From NCBI GenBank assembly GCA_021613335.1, contig JAJTWR010000431.1, forward strand, positions 1,116,001-1,180,000: a stretch of 64,000 nt of DNA. The letters are read 5' to 3'. Below the pieces are notes generated by a model. The model saw nothing but the letters and a program-made list of their open reading frames with translations. It did not search any database and was not told the DNA's origin. Shown here in pieces: positions 8,842 through 17,065 of the stretch. Numbering within the stretch: the stretch's first letter is position 1; each line of letters begins with the position of its first letter. Made by a program: the position numbers and the translations under genes. This DNA comes from Whitmania pigra (Eukaryota; Annelida; Clitellata; Hirudinida; Haemopidae).

Positions 8842-10061
8842 TGTTCGACCTCTCCGCCGATCATGTTGATGGTGTCAAAGGTCGGGATGAGATCGGAGAG
8901 GAGCCTACCCTCACACATCCGCGCGAGGCCGGAGAGGATTTGGAACCCCGGGGCTCGCACATGGACCTTGTAGGGACGACCGGAACCGTCGCTGCGGATG
9001 TACCATCCGAGCTCGCCGTTCGCTGACTCGGTGGAGCTGTAGAGCTCGCCCGCCGGAACCGGGTTGCCCTCCATCACCAGCTTGAAGTGGGCGATGGTCG
9101 CTTCGATGGTCGAGTAGACCTCTTCCTTCGGCGGCAGCGCCACACGCCAATCGTCGACGAGCACAGGGCCCTCGGGCAGCTTTTCAATCGCCTGACGAAT
9201 CAGCTTCTCCGACTCGGTGATTTCGAGGAGCCGCAGGTAATAGCGATCGTAGTTGTCGCCGTTCTTGCCGACCGGAACTTCGAAGTCGAGTTCCGGGTAC
9301 GCCCAGTAGGGGTGGTCTTTGCGCACGTCGTTGGCGATGCCATTCGCTCGCAGGCACGGCCCGGTGAAGCCAAAGTCGAGGGCGTCATCGGTCGTGATGG
9401 TGCCGGTGCCGCGCATGCGGTCGGTGAAGATGCGATTTCGCGAGAGGAGTTGGTCGAGCTCGCTTGCGAGCACCGTGATGCGGTCGAGGCTCGCGAGCAC
9501 TTTATCGGTCCAGCCCGGCGGCAGGTCTCGGTTGAGGCCGCCGATGCGGCCGTAGCTCGTCGTGAGGCGTGCGCCGGTGAGTTCGGTGACTCGGTCGGTG
9601 ATGTATTCGCGCCCTTCGAGGGCGTAGAGGAACGCGGAGACGCCGCCGAGTTCCATGGCAGTCGCGCCCACAGTCGTGAGGTGGCTCGCGATGCGGTGCA
9701 GCTCCGCGCCGATGACCCGGATGTACTTGGCGCGCGCCGGAATATCGATGCCGATGAGGCGCTCGACGGCGGTGAGGAAACCGAAGTTCATCTGCAGCGA
9801 CGCCACGTAGTCGAGGCGATCGGTGTATGGCAGGCACTGGGTCCAGGAGACATTCTCGCAGCTCTTCTGAAAGCCGCGGTGCAGGAAACCAATCTCCGGG
9901 TCCATCTTGACGATCGTCTCGCCGTCGAGTTCGAGGCGCAGCCGAACCGTACCGTGGGTAGCCGGATGCGAGGGCCCGAGGTTGAGCTCCATGTTCCTCG
10001 TGGCCAAATGGGTCTCGAGCTCTTTGCCGCGCAGCGAGTGTCTTACAAGCGAATCCGCCAT
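8838..10061 (-). CDS. nuoD: NADH-quinone oxidoreductase subunit D
   Basis: The 407-residue, 49-kDa-type subunit has L-N-L-G-P-S-H-P-A-T-H-G near residues 26-37, the E-x-G-F-L-H-R-G loop, the I-x-A-E-L-H-R-I-x-S-H-L motif, and a C-terminal domain ending near G-x-V-D/E. It forms the quinone-reduction pocket with NuoB and NuoH. The start ATG at 10061 has GAGGAA about 6 nt upstream. It lies 57 nt after nuoC and overlaps nuoG. Confidence 0.95.
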   Translation of the reverse strand: MADSLVRHSLRGKELETHLATRNMELNLGPSHPATHGTVRLRLELDGETIVKMDPEIGFLHRGFQKSCENVSWTQCLPYTDRLDYVASLQMNFGFLTAVERLIGIDIPARAKYIRVIGAELHRIASHLTTVGATAMELGGVSAFLYALEGREYITDRVTELTGARLTTSYGRIGGLNRDLPPGWTDKVLASLDRITVLASELDQLLSRNRIFTDRMRGTGTITTDDALDFGFTGPCLRANGIANDVRKDHPYWAYPELDFEVPVGKNGDNYDRYYLRLLEITESEKLIRQAIEKLPEGPVLVDDWRVALPPKEEVYSTIEATIAHFKLVMEGNPVPAGELYSSTESANGELGWYIRSDGSGRPYKVHVRAPGFQILSGLARMCEGRLLSDLIPTFDTINMIGGEVEQ

Positions 10062-10118
10062 CTCAATTCCTCATCGTACGTCGTCGTGGGCCGGCCGAGC
10101 GTGAGCGCTCGGAGGGCG

Positions 10119-10739
10119 TCAGACTTCTCCTTCCGACTGCACAGGGCCGTTGGTCCCTGGGCCACGGATGATGTCCGTAATGGGCCGCTCTGGCATGAGG
10201 CTCTGGCGCCCGCGCAGCGGGTAGTCCTTGCGCAGGGCGTGGCCCTCAAACTCCGGGTACATCAGCATGCGCCGCTTGAGTCCGCCGGTGAAGACGACGC
10301 CGTAGAAGTCCCACACGAAGCGCTCCGCCCAAGAGGCGCCCTGGTACACGCCGGTGATGGTGGGAATTTCCTCGTCCTCGGCTACTCGCACTTTTAAGCG
10401 AGCGACCTCTTTGCGTTCGACATGGCGCAGGAAGTACAGCACCTCGAAGCGCACGGCCGGATCATAGTCTGGCAGGTGGAGTCGATCGACCGCATCCATA
10501 GAGAGGAAATTGCGGAAGCCGAGGTCGAACTTCAGGAGCTGCGTGACTTGGATGATGTGCGCCGGTCGTATCACCGCCCAGGACGCACCTGTACGGTCTC
10601 GATATTTTTCGACGACAGCGTCTCGAAGTCGGGCCGAAATATTCTCTACCGCGTAGCTGCTCACCAGCACCTCGTGAAGGTTAGTCCCAAGGTTATAGAG
10701 ATGCGCATCTTGCGGGTCAACGCTCTCGTAGCGCCGCAA
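10119..10739 (-). CDS. nuoC: NADH-quinone oxidoreductase subunit C
   Basis: The 206-residue, 30-kDa-type subunit has its signature at residues ~137-175: E-R-F-V-W-D-F-Y-G-V-x-F, then R-R-M-L, then A-L-R-K-D-Y-P-L. This resembles the canonical ERExxDxxGI...LRKDYPL with some substitutions. It belongs to the peripheral arm of complex I. The start is probably the TTG at 10739, which has a good GGAAG 7 nt upstream; no ATG lies nearby in frame. nuoA and nuoB, normally just upstream, are missing, and the upstream neighbour is a GNAT gene. Confidence 0.9.
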   Translation of the reverse strand: MRRYESVDPQDAHLYNLGTNLHEVLVSSYAVENISARLRDAVVEKYRDRTGASWAVIRPAHIIQVTQLLKFDLGFRNFLSMDAVDRLHLPDYDPAVRFEVLYFLRHVERKEVARLKVRVAEDEEIPTITGVYQGASWAERFVWDFYGVVFTGGLKRRMLMYPEFEGHALRKDYPLRGRQSLMPERPITDIIRGPGTNGPVQSEGEV

Positions 10740-10838
10740 GCGAAAGCTTCCACTGCTGCTACTACTACCGTGAGAGTTGGGGAAGCCTATCGGTCGGGTC
10801 GCGGTCGAAGTTCTTCGACCGACTCGCTCAACCGACGA

Positions 10839-11309
10839 TTACCGACGTAAAACGAATACGCTCGACTGCTTCGGGAGAAAACCTTCGGAGTCGAGAAACG
10901 GCGTAATTTGGAAACCGGACTCAGCGCTGATCCGCATTTCGAGGCGTTTGATGGCCAGCGATCTCGCCCGTTGGACGATGCCTCGCAGGAGCATGCGAGC
11001 GACGCCCCGCCGACGCCATTCGGCTACGACGAAGAGTTCGTTGATGCTGCCCACCCGGCCGCCTCTCGTGAGGGAGGGGCCGTGATAGAGGGTGACGAGA
11101 CCGATGATCTTGTCGCCGGTAGTAGTGGCCACAAAGAGATCAATCTCTGGGTGACTAATGACCCAGCCGACAGTTTCGAGATCAACGGCCAACTTATCTG
11201 ATCGAAACAATGCAGTTATCGCCGAAGTATCCCCTCTGCGGGCTTCCCGCATTCGAAGTTTTTCGGCGATGGGAGGGCCTCGGATGGCTGCGCTCCTTAA
11301 CTCGTTCAT
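10839..11309 (-). CDS. GNAT-family N-acetyltransferase
   Basis: The ~156-residue protein has a GNAT fold. Its acceptor-side strands are followed by I-N-E-L-F-V-V-A-E-W-R-R-R-G-V-A-R-M-L-L, the acetyl-CoA pyrophosphate-binding loop (R/Q-x-x-G-x-A), and a C-terminal region ending near E-G-F-L-P-K. It would transfer an acetyl group to an amine on an unknown small molecule or protein. The ATG at 11309 is preferred; a GTG three codons upstream (11318) is also possible. It is divergent from the YciO-family gene across about 160 bp of AT-rich DNA in which I see no convincing promoter. Confidence 0.85.
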   Translation of the reverse strand: MNELRSAAIRGPPIAEKLRMREARRGDTSAITALFRSDKLAVDLETVGWVISHPEIDLFVATTTGDKIIGLVTLYHGPSLTRGGRVGSINELFVVAEWRRRGVARMLLRGIVQRARSLAIKRLEMRISAESGFQITPFLDSEGFLPKQSSVFVLRR

Positions 11310-11472
11310 GTTCGTCACGCTATAAGATTGAAGTTGTTTGTGGCTATATTACATACCAATTTCCTTATACACAAATATTGTACCTTGTCGATGCCACTTT
11401 CCGATTTACTGATCCCCTAGGTTGATCAAGAAGGACTGGAACTTCTAGGGTATAGGTTCAAACCTCTTTCCT

Positions 11473-12111
11473 ATGGCGAAAAATTCTCGCGGCAACGTTG
11501 GGGTAGCACCCATTCTGGAGGTGGATTCCCTGCATCCGCAGCCGCGAGCGGTGCGCCGGGCGGTCGAACTGCTCGAAGCCGGGGCCTGCATCGCTTATCC
11601 GACCGATACGGCCTACGCGCTCGGCTGCGATGTGCACAACAAGCGAGCGGTCGACATGCTCTACGCGCTGAAGCGCGAAGACCGAAAGAAGCCCTTCACC
11701 TTTCTCTGCGCCGACCTCGCCCACGTGAGCGAGTACGCCAAGGTTTCCACGTTCGCCTACCGGGCGCTCCGGCACTACACGCCGGGGCCGTTCACCTTTG
11801 TGATGGAGGCGACGCGCCTCGTGCCGGAGCTCCTGCAGTCGAAGCAGCGCGAAGTGGGCATTCGCGTGCCCGATGCGCCGCTCGCGATTGAGATTGTGAA
11901 GCAGCTCGGCCGACCGCTCGCGACGACCTCAGCGAGTTTCGGCGAAGAAGGCATCTTCACCGACGCGCGCACTATCAAGCAGCACTTCGGTGATTTTCTG
12001 GCGCTCATCCTCGACGGCGGGACCTGCATCGAAGAGCAGTCGACGGTGGTCTCCCTCGTGAGCGACGAAATTCAAATCCTCCGCCAAGGCAAAGGCATCA
12101 TCCCGGCGTAG
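11473..12111 (+). CDS. yciO: Sua5/YciO/YrdC-family protein (L-threonylcarbamoyladenylate synthase type)
   Basis: The 212-residue protein has the YrdC-like RNA-binding fold motifs: a Y-P-T-D-T-A-Y-A-L-G-C loop, K-R-x-D-R-x-K-P-F-T-F, T-P-G-P-F-T-F and G-I-R-V-P-D. The K-R-E-D-R-K-K-P-F-T-F-L-C run is closer to YciO than to TsaC. TsaC/Sua5 make threonylcarbamoyl-AMP for the t6A37 tRNA modification; YciO has a related but less certain role. If no TsaC exists elsewhere, this could be the functional one. The end is convergent with the DUF58 gene, 19 bp away. Confidence 0.85.
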   Translation: MAKNSRGNVGVAPILEVDSLHPQPRAVRRAVELLEAGACIAYPTDTAYALGCDVHNKRAVDMLYALKREDRKKPFTFLCADLAHVSEYAKVSTFAYRALRHYTPGPFTFVMEATRLVPELLQSKQREVGIRVPDAPLAIEIVKQLGRPLATTSASFGEEGIFTDARTIKQHFGDFLALILDGGTCIEEQSTVVSLVSDEIQILRQGKGIIPA

Positions 12112-12130
12112 CGGCAGTTTCCGTGGGTGG

Positions 12131-13015
12131 CTACGCCCGGGCAGCGCGACGGGCCCGCGCTTCGAAGAATCGCCGCAACGAATCCGCGTACGGTTCCCGC
12201 GCATGGACTTGCACCGCATCGAGCTTCAACTTCGCGAAGAGGTTCGAGCGCGTTGCTCGCCGCGACTCCATAAGCCGCGCGTAGTCTTCCCGCACGCGGC
12301 GGTTCGAGGTGTCCACCGTGAAGCGTTTGCCGGTCTCCGGGTCTTCGAGCTCGACGAGACCGACCGATGGAAACTCGGCCTCGAAGGGATCGGTCACCAC
12401 CACCGGAACGACGTCGTGGCGACGCGCGGCGAGCCGCAGGCTGTGCTCGTAGCCATTCGCGAGGAAGTCGCTCAGCACGAAAATCACCGCTCGACGTTTC
12501 ATGGCCCGGCTGAGGTAGCCGAGCGCCGCTTCCAAGCTCGTGCCCTGCCCTTCGGGCTCGGCGCGGAGAATGTCCGACAGAAGGCGTAGCGCGTGGCTTC
12601 GGCCTTTGCGCGGTGGAACCACCTTCTCCACCCGGTCGGTAAAGAGCATGAGCCCCACGTGGTCGCCATTCGCCACCGCCGAGAAGGCGATGTGCGCGGC
12701 GAGTTCGGCGCCGAGCTCCCGCTTGCTCTGCTCAAAGCTTCCGAAATTCTCCGAAGCGGAGACATCGACAAGGAGCATGACGAGAAGCTCGCGCTCTTCG
12801 GTGAAGACCTTGATGTACGGATCGTTCATCCGTGCGGTGACGTTCCAGTCGATGTTGCGCACGTCGTCGCCGGGCTGGTACTGGCGCACCTCGCGGAACG
12901 CCATCCCCTGCCCTTTGAAGGTCGAATGGTACTGGCCGGAGAGGACGTTCGAAACGACCCGGCGGGTGCTGAGTTCGAGCCGTCGGATTTTCCGAAGGAG
13001 CTCGGCGGGAATCAC
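12131..13015 (-). CDS. DUF58 / von Willebrand-factor-A-like protein
   Basis: The 294-residue protein carries the DUF58 core around residues 35-75: G-x-x-F-R-E-V-R-x-Y-x-P-G-D-D-V-R-N-I-D-W and A-R. A vWA segment with a MIDAS-type D-V-S-A-S follows. There are no obvious membrane helices. DUF58 proteins work with MoxR AAA ATPases, typically in metal-centre insertion or envelope-complex assembly. The GTG at 13015 overlaps the moxR stop (GTGA), so the pair is co-translated. No downstream BatA/BatB-type vWA membrane genes are present. Confidence 0.9.
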   Translation of the reverse strand: MIPAELLRKIRRLELSTRRVVSNVLSGQYHSTFKGQGMAFREVRQYQPGDDVRNIDWNVTARMNDPYIKVFTEERELLVMLLVDVSASENFGSFEQSKRELGAELAAHIAFSAVANGDHVGLMLFTDRVEKVVPPRKGRSHALRLLSDILRAEPEGQGTSLEAALGYLSRAMKRRAVIFVLSDFLANGYEHSLRLAARRHDVVPVVVTDPFEAEFPSVGLVELEDPETGKRFTVDTSNRRVREDYARLMESRRATRSNLFAKLKLDAVQVHAREPYADSLRRFFEARARRAARA

Positions 13016-14001
13016 GGTACCTCGATGCGCTCGAAAATCCGCTGGATGATCCGCTCTGGAGTGTAGCTCTCCGCTTCTGCTTCGTAGGTGATGCCGATGC
13101 GGTGCCGGAGCACGTCGTAGCCGATGGCTTTCACGTCGTCGGGGGTCACGAAGCCCCGGCGGCGGAGGAACGCGTGCGCCTTTGCGGCCTGTAGGAGCGC
13201 GATAGTCGCGCGTGGGCTCGCGCCGTAGAGGATGAAGCTCGGGAGTTCCTTGAGCCCGAAGTTCAGCGGCTCTCGGGTCGCGAACACGATGTCGAGGATA
13301 TAGTCCTTCACCCGCTCGTCGACGTAGAGCGAATCGATGATCGTTCGGGTGGCCGCGAGCTGCTCTGCGGTGAATACCCGTGCCGCATGCGGGAACGCGC
13401 CGGTGGCCGCCCGTTCCATGATCTGCTTTTCCTCCACCCGCGTCGGGTAGGTGACCTTCACCTTGAGCATGAAGCGATCTATCTGCGCTTCCGGCAGCGA
13501 GTAGGTGCCTTCTTGCTCAATCGGGTTTTGGGTCGCGAGGACGATGAACGGGCGCGGCAGCGGATACGTCTCCGTGCCGATGGTCACTTGGCGCTCTTGC
13601 ATCGCCTCCAGCAGTGCCGACTGCACCTTCGCCGGGGCGCGGTTGATTTCGTCGGCCAGCACCACGTTTGCGAAGACCGGCCCCTTGCGCACGGTGAAGC
13701 TCGCCGTGTGCTGGTTGTAGATGACCGTTCCGATGAGGTCCGCGGGCAGCAAGTCGGGAGTGAACTGGATGCGTTGAAACTGCACCGCCATCGACTCTGC
13801 GAAGGTCCGCACCGCCAACGTCTTTGCCAGCCCCGGCACACCCTCTAAGAGGATGTGGCCGTTGCAGAGCAGCCCGATGAGCAGGCGCTCCACCATGGAA
13901 CGTTGGCCGACAATGACTTTGCTCGTCTCCAGGAACAGCGGGTCGAGAAAAGCACTCTCCCGCTGTACCGCCTCTGTAATCGCACGGATGTCTGTATTCA
14001 T
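13012..14001 (-). CDS. MoxR-family AAA+ ATPase
   Basis: The 329-residue ATPase has a MoxR-style Walker A (E-G-V-P-G-L-A-K-T), Walker B (L-A-D-E-I-N-R-A), sensor 1 (A-T-Q-N-P-I-E-Q-E-G-T-Y) and the C-terminal lid. MoxR proteins act as chaperones that use ATP to mature or activate partner complexes together with vWA proteins; here the partner is the overlapping DUF58 gene. The family-like start is the ATG at 14001 (M-N-T-D-I-R). An in-frame ATG at 14046 would read through the hairpin at 14010-14040 and is less likely. The client is unknown. Confidence 0.9.
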   Translation of the reverse strand: MNTDIRAITEAVQRESAFLDPLFLETSKVIVGQRSMVERLLIGLLCNGHILLEGVPGLAKTLAVRTFAESMAVQFQRIQFTPDLLPADLIGTVIYNQHTASFTVRKGPVFANVVLADEINRAPAKVQSALLEAMQERQVTIGTETYPLPRPFIVLATQNPIEQEGTYSLPEAQIDRFMLKVKVTYPTRVEEKQIMERAATGAFPHAARVFTAEQLAATRTIIDSLYVDERVKDYILDIVFATREPLNFGLKELPSFILYGASPRATIALLQAAKAHAFLRRRGFVTPDDVKAIGYDVLRHRIGITYEAEAESYTPERIIQRIFERIEVP

Positions 14002-14009
14002 AGGCCCAA

Positions 14010-14040
14010 CCCCGTCTTCAGCCTCATGCTGAAGATGGGG
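14010..14040 (-). promoter_or_regulatory. 13-bp stem-loop immediately upstream of the moxR start
   Basis: The left arm CCCCGTCTTCAGC (14010-14022), a 5-nt loop, and the right arm GCTGAAGATGGGG (14028-14040) pair along 13 positions with one G-U wobble. Read as minus-strand RNA, the hairpin ends 8 nt before the moxR ATG, and the only purine-rich Shine-Dalgarno-like bases (GGGG) are in its 3' arm. No T-tract follows, so it is not a classic intrinsic terminator. Blocking the ribosome site or processing of the message are possible roles. Confidence 0.6.
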
Positions 14041-14068
14041 GCACATTTCTTACGCAGGAACTTAGAAA

Positions 14069-14956
14069 CTATTCCAAGGCCTTCAACTTCTTTTCAGCAT
14101 CGGTCCGGACGGTGGGGTGAATGTCCGGTGAATTGCTATCGACAAGCCGCTTGTAGGCCTCACGCGCTTCATCCTTCTTTCCGAGGGCGCGGTTCGCTTC
14201 ACCGATGCCGTAGTATGGAGTCACGCGCGACGGGTCGAGCTTCAGCGCGTACTGGTAGTCGGCGAGTGCCTCTGAATACCGGCGCAGTCCGATGAGGGCC
14301 GAGCCGCGAGCGACATAGCCCGACGCGAAGGTCGGCGCGCTGCGGAGCGCGAGGTTCAGCTTTCGGAGGGCCTCCGGGAATTGGCGGTTGTTGATGGCCG
14401 CGACACCGGCCTCATAGTCTGCGCGGGCGGCGTCAGAGATGGTTGGTTTCTGCACTTCGGCGACTGCAGTGACCGTCCCGGACGTCGGTGGCGGGGCCGC
14501 GGGCGCTGTGGCCACAACCGGTGGTACTGGTGCTGCTGGGGCTCGTGGCGCTGCCTGTGCCGGGGGCGGTTGCGTTGCTACCGGCGGTGGCGGTGCGGCA
14601 GTCGGCGATGGAACGGCCTCCGCAGCGGCCGGCGCTAGGCCTTCGAGGCGCGAGCGGATGAGGGCTTTGAGGCCCGGGTCATTTGTGAGCTGCTGTGCTT
14701 GCTCCCAAGCAGCCGTCGCCCGCTCGGTGTCGCCGAGAACCGAGGCCGCGTTGCCGAGTCGGAATTGCGCATCGGCGTTCTTCGGCTCTATCGCTACCGC
14801 ACCCTCATAGGCGTCGACGGCATCTTGGTAGTTGAGCGCACCCATCGCAGCGTCGCCGACGGCGATGCGCTCGCGAACTGAGGAGTAGGACGGCGCCTGG
14901 GCGTAAGCCGGAAGCGAGCCTAGAACGAGGAGTGAAAGCGTGAGCCATTTCGTCAT
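14069..14956 (-). CDS. Exported TPR-repeat protein
   Basis: The 295-residue product has a cleavable signal peptide ending near A-Y-A-Q (residues 17-20). One or two TPR units follow (residues ~30-105), then a long Pro/Ala-rich linker (~110-165), then a second set of three or so TPRs (~175-290). TPRs mediate protein-protein contacts, so a periplasmic scaffold is the natural guess. The start ATG at 14956 has GGAG 6 nt upstream. It lies between tkt and moxR; TPR proteins often accompany MoxR/DUF58 pairs, which suggests a functional link. Confidence 0.8.
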   Translation of the reverse strand: MTKWLTLSLLVLGSLPAYAQAPSYSSVRERIAVGDAAMGALNYQDAVDAYEGAVAIEPKNADAQFRLGNAASVLGDTERATAAWEQAQQLTNDPGLKALIRSRLEGLAPAAAEAVPSPTAAPPPPVATQPPPAQAAPRAPAAPVPPVVATAPAAPPPTSGTVTAVAEVQKPTISDAARADYEAGVAAINNRQFPEALRKLNLALRSAPTFASGYVARGSALIGLRRYSEALADYQYALKLDPSRVTPYYGIGEANRALGKKDEAREAYKRLVDSNSPDIHPTVRTDAEKKLKALE

Positions 14957-14985
14957 ACTGTCTCCAAAGCTAAATGAACGTAAGG

Positions 14986-15007
14986 AAGGCTTCCAAGGGG
15001 GAGCCTT
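14986..15007. other. Stem-loop in the tkt-TPR intergenic gap
   Basis: AAGGCTTCC, a 4-nt loop, then GGGAGCCTT give a 9-bp stem with one wobble pair. It lies in the 90-bp gap between the tkt stop and the TPR gene start. No T-run follows in the direction of transcription, so termination is uncertain; mRNA processing or stabilisation is also possible. Confidence 0.4.
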
Positions 15008-15046
15008 TGCGTCCATTCATCTTAGCAGAAATTTTCTTCTCAAAAG

Positions 15047-17053
15047 TTACCGCTGTAGGCAGCGGTGTACCGCTTTCACGACTGCTGTAGCTGTAAGTCC
15101 GTAGCGAGAGGTGAGTTCGCGCTCCGGGGCGGACGCGCCGAATTCGTTCACGCCAATGGAAATTCCGCTCTCACCGACCCACCGCTCCCAGCCCCAGGTA
15201 ATGCCCGCCTCAACGGAAACCCGGGCCCGGACTTTCGCCGGCAGCACAGCCTCATGGTACGAGCGCTCTTGGCGAGCGAAGACCCCCATGGAGGGCATGG
15301 ACACGACGCGGACCCGCTTGCCCTCCGCGGTGAGGACTTTTTGCGCTTCGAGTGCCAGCGCCACTTCCGAACCAGTGGCGATGATAATCGCTTCCGGGTC
15401 GCCGCCCTTCGCCTCTGAGAGCACATAGGCGCCGCGGTGGAGTCCCTTCGCCGGGGCCAGAGTGCTGCGGTCCAACGTCGGCACTTTTTGCCGCGTGAGC
15501 ACAAGGCCCGTCGGCCCGTCGACGCGCTCCAACGCGAAGAGCCAGGCCTCGGCGGCCTCTGCCGCATCTGCCGGGCGTAGCACCACGAAGTTGGGAATTG
15601 CCCGCATCGCCATCAGGTGCTCCACCGGTTGGTGGGTGGGGCCGTCTTCGCCTAAGGCGATGGAGTCGTGGGTCCAGACGTGGATGACCGGCAGGTGATT
15701 CATCGCCGCGAGCCGCGCCGCCGGGCGCAGGTAGTCGACGAAACAGAAGAAGGTCGACACGTAGGGTCGAACTCCTCCGTGGTAGCTCATGCCGTTGGCG
15801 ATGGCCGCCATCGCATGCTCGCGGACGCCGAAGTGGATGTTCCGGCCCTTCCCGGTCACCCCGTCGAAGTCGCCGCCGCCTTTGATAGTCGTTTTGGTGG
15901 AACTCGCGAGGTCTGCATCGCCGCCGATGAGCTCCGGCATCACCGCCGCGAAGGCGTTCAGCGCTTCGCCAGCGGCGGTGCGGGTCTCCAAGGGCTTCGC
16001 CGGGTCGAAGGTCGGCATCGCTTTCGCCAAGTTCTGCGGCAGCTCGGTGGCGAGTACGCGCTTGAGCTCCGCATCGAGCTCCGGGTGTGCGGCGCGGTAG
16101 CGCTCGCGCAGGGCGTTCCAGTTGTCGTAGTTCGCACGCTGTCCGACGAGCGCTTTGGCGAAGTGCGCGCGCACTTCTTCGGGGACGAAGAACGGTTCGG
16201 TAGCCGTCCAGCCGAGCGCCTTCTTGGTCGCGGCCACTTCGTCGACGCCGAGCGGCGAGCCGTGTGACTGCGCGGAGCCCGCCTTCTTGGGAGAGCCATA
16301 GCCGATGGTGGTGCGGACGATGATGAGCGACGGGTGCTCGGTGTCGGCCTTCGCGGCGGTGAGAGCCGCGTCAATGCCCGCAAGGTCGGTGTCGCCTTTT
16401 TCCACGGTGAGGACTTGCCACCCGTAGGAGCGGTAGCGCGCGCCGACATCCTCGGTGAAGCTCAAGTTCGTCGGCCCGTCGAGGGTCACGTCGTTTGAAT
16501 CGTAGATGACGATGAGCTTGCCGAGCTTCAAGTGCCCGGCGAGGGACGCGGCCTCGGTGGCGACGCCCTCCATGAGGCATCCGTCGCCGACGAGCGCGTA
16601 GGTGTGGTGGTCGAACAACGTGAAGCCCGGGCGGTTGAAGCGAGCGGCGAGCGCGCGCTCGGCGATGGCCATGCCCACCGCGTTGGCGTGCCCTTGTCCG
16701 AGCGGGCCGGTCGTCGCCTCGACGCCGGGAGTGAGGCCGTATTCCGGGTGGCCGGGCGTGCGTGCGTCCCACTGGCGGAAGGCGCGGATATCATCAAGGG
16801 TGAGGTCGTAGCCGGTCAGGTGCAAGAGTCCGTAGAGGAGCATTGAGCCGTGACCGGCGGAGAGCACAAACCGGTCGCGGTCTGGCCACTGCGGGTCCGC
16901 CGGACAATGCTTCAAGTGCCGATGCCAGAGCACGTAGCCGAGCGGCGCCGCGCCGAGCGGAAGCCCGGGGTGGCCGGAGTCGGCTTTTTGGATAGCATCG
17001 ATTGCCAGGGTGCGAAGCGTGTTGACGGTGAGCGCGTCGATGAGATTTGTCAT
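15047..17053 (-). CDS. tkt: Transketolase
   Basis: The 668-residue enzyme has full family length. The N-terminal part has [11 protein letters not shown] and the G-P-L-G-Q-G motif, then the thiamine-diphosphate motif G-D-G-C-L-M-E-G...D-S-N-D. The middle domain has [13 protein letters not shown] and [16 protein letters not shown]. It moves two-carbon ketol units between sugar phosphates in the pentose phosphate pathway. The ATG at 17053 lies 12 nt after the upstream membrane protein gene, so the two are probably co-transcribed. Confidence 0.95.
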   Translation of the reverse strand: MTNLIDALTVNTLRTLAIDAIQKADSGHPGLPLGAAPLGYVLWHRHLKHCPADPQWPDRDRFVLSAGHGSMLLYGLLHLTGYDLTLDDIRAFRQWDARTPGHPEYGLTPGVEATTGPLGQGHANAVGMAIAERALAARFNRPGFTLFDHHTYALVGDGCLMEGVATEAASLAGHLKLGKLIVIYDSNDVTLDGPTNLSFTEDVGARYRSYGWQVLTVEKGDTDLAGIDAALTAAKADTEHPSLIIVRTTIGYGSPKKAGSAQSHGSPLGVDEVAATKKALGWTATEPFFVPEEVRAHFAKALVGQRANYDNWNALRERYRAAHPELDAELKRVLATELPQNLAKAMPTFDPAKPLETRTAAGEALNAFAAVMPELIGGDADLASSTKTTIKGGGDFDGVTGKGRNIHFGVREHAMAAIANGMSYHGGVRPYVSTFFCFVDYLRPAARLAAMNHLPVIHVWTHDSIALGEDGPTHQPVEHLMAMRAIPNFVVLRPADAAEAAEAWLFALERVDGPTGLVLTRQKVPTLDRSTLAPAKGLHRGAYVLSEAKGGDPEAIIIATGSEVALALEAQKVLTAEGKRVRVVSMPSMGVFARQERSYHEAVLPAKVRARVSVEAGITWGWERWVGESGISIGVNEFGASAPERELTSRYGLTATAVVKAVHRCLQR

Positions 17054-17065
17054 GCGGGCGGGAAC

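Noticed and set aside
11454..11464. GGTTCAAACC resembling a tRNA T-loop
   Set aside because: No acceptor stem, D-arm or anticodon arm can be formed around it.
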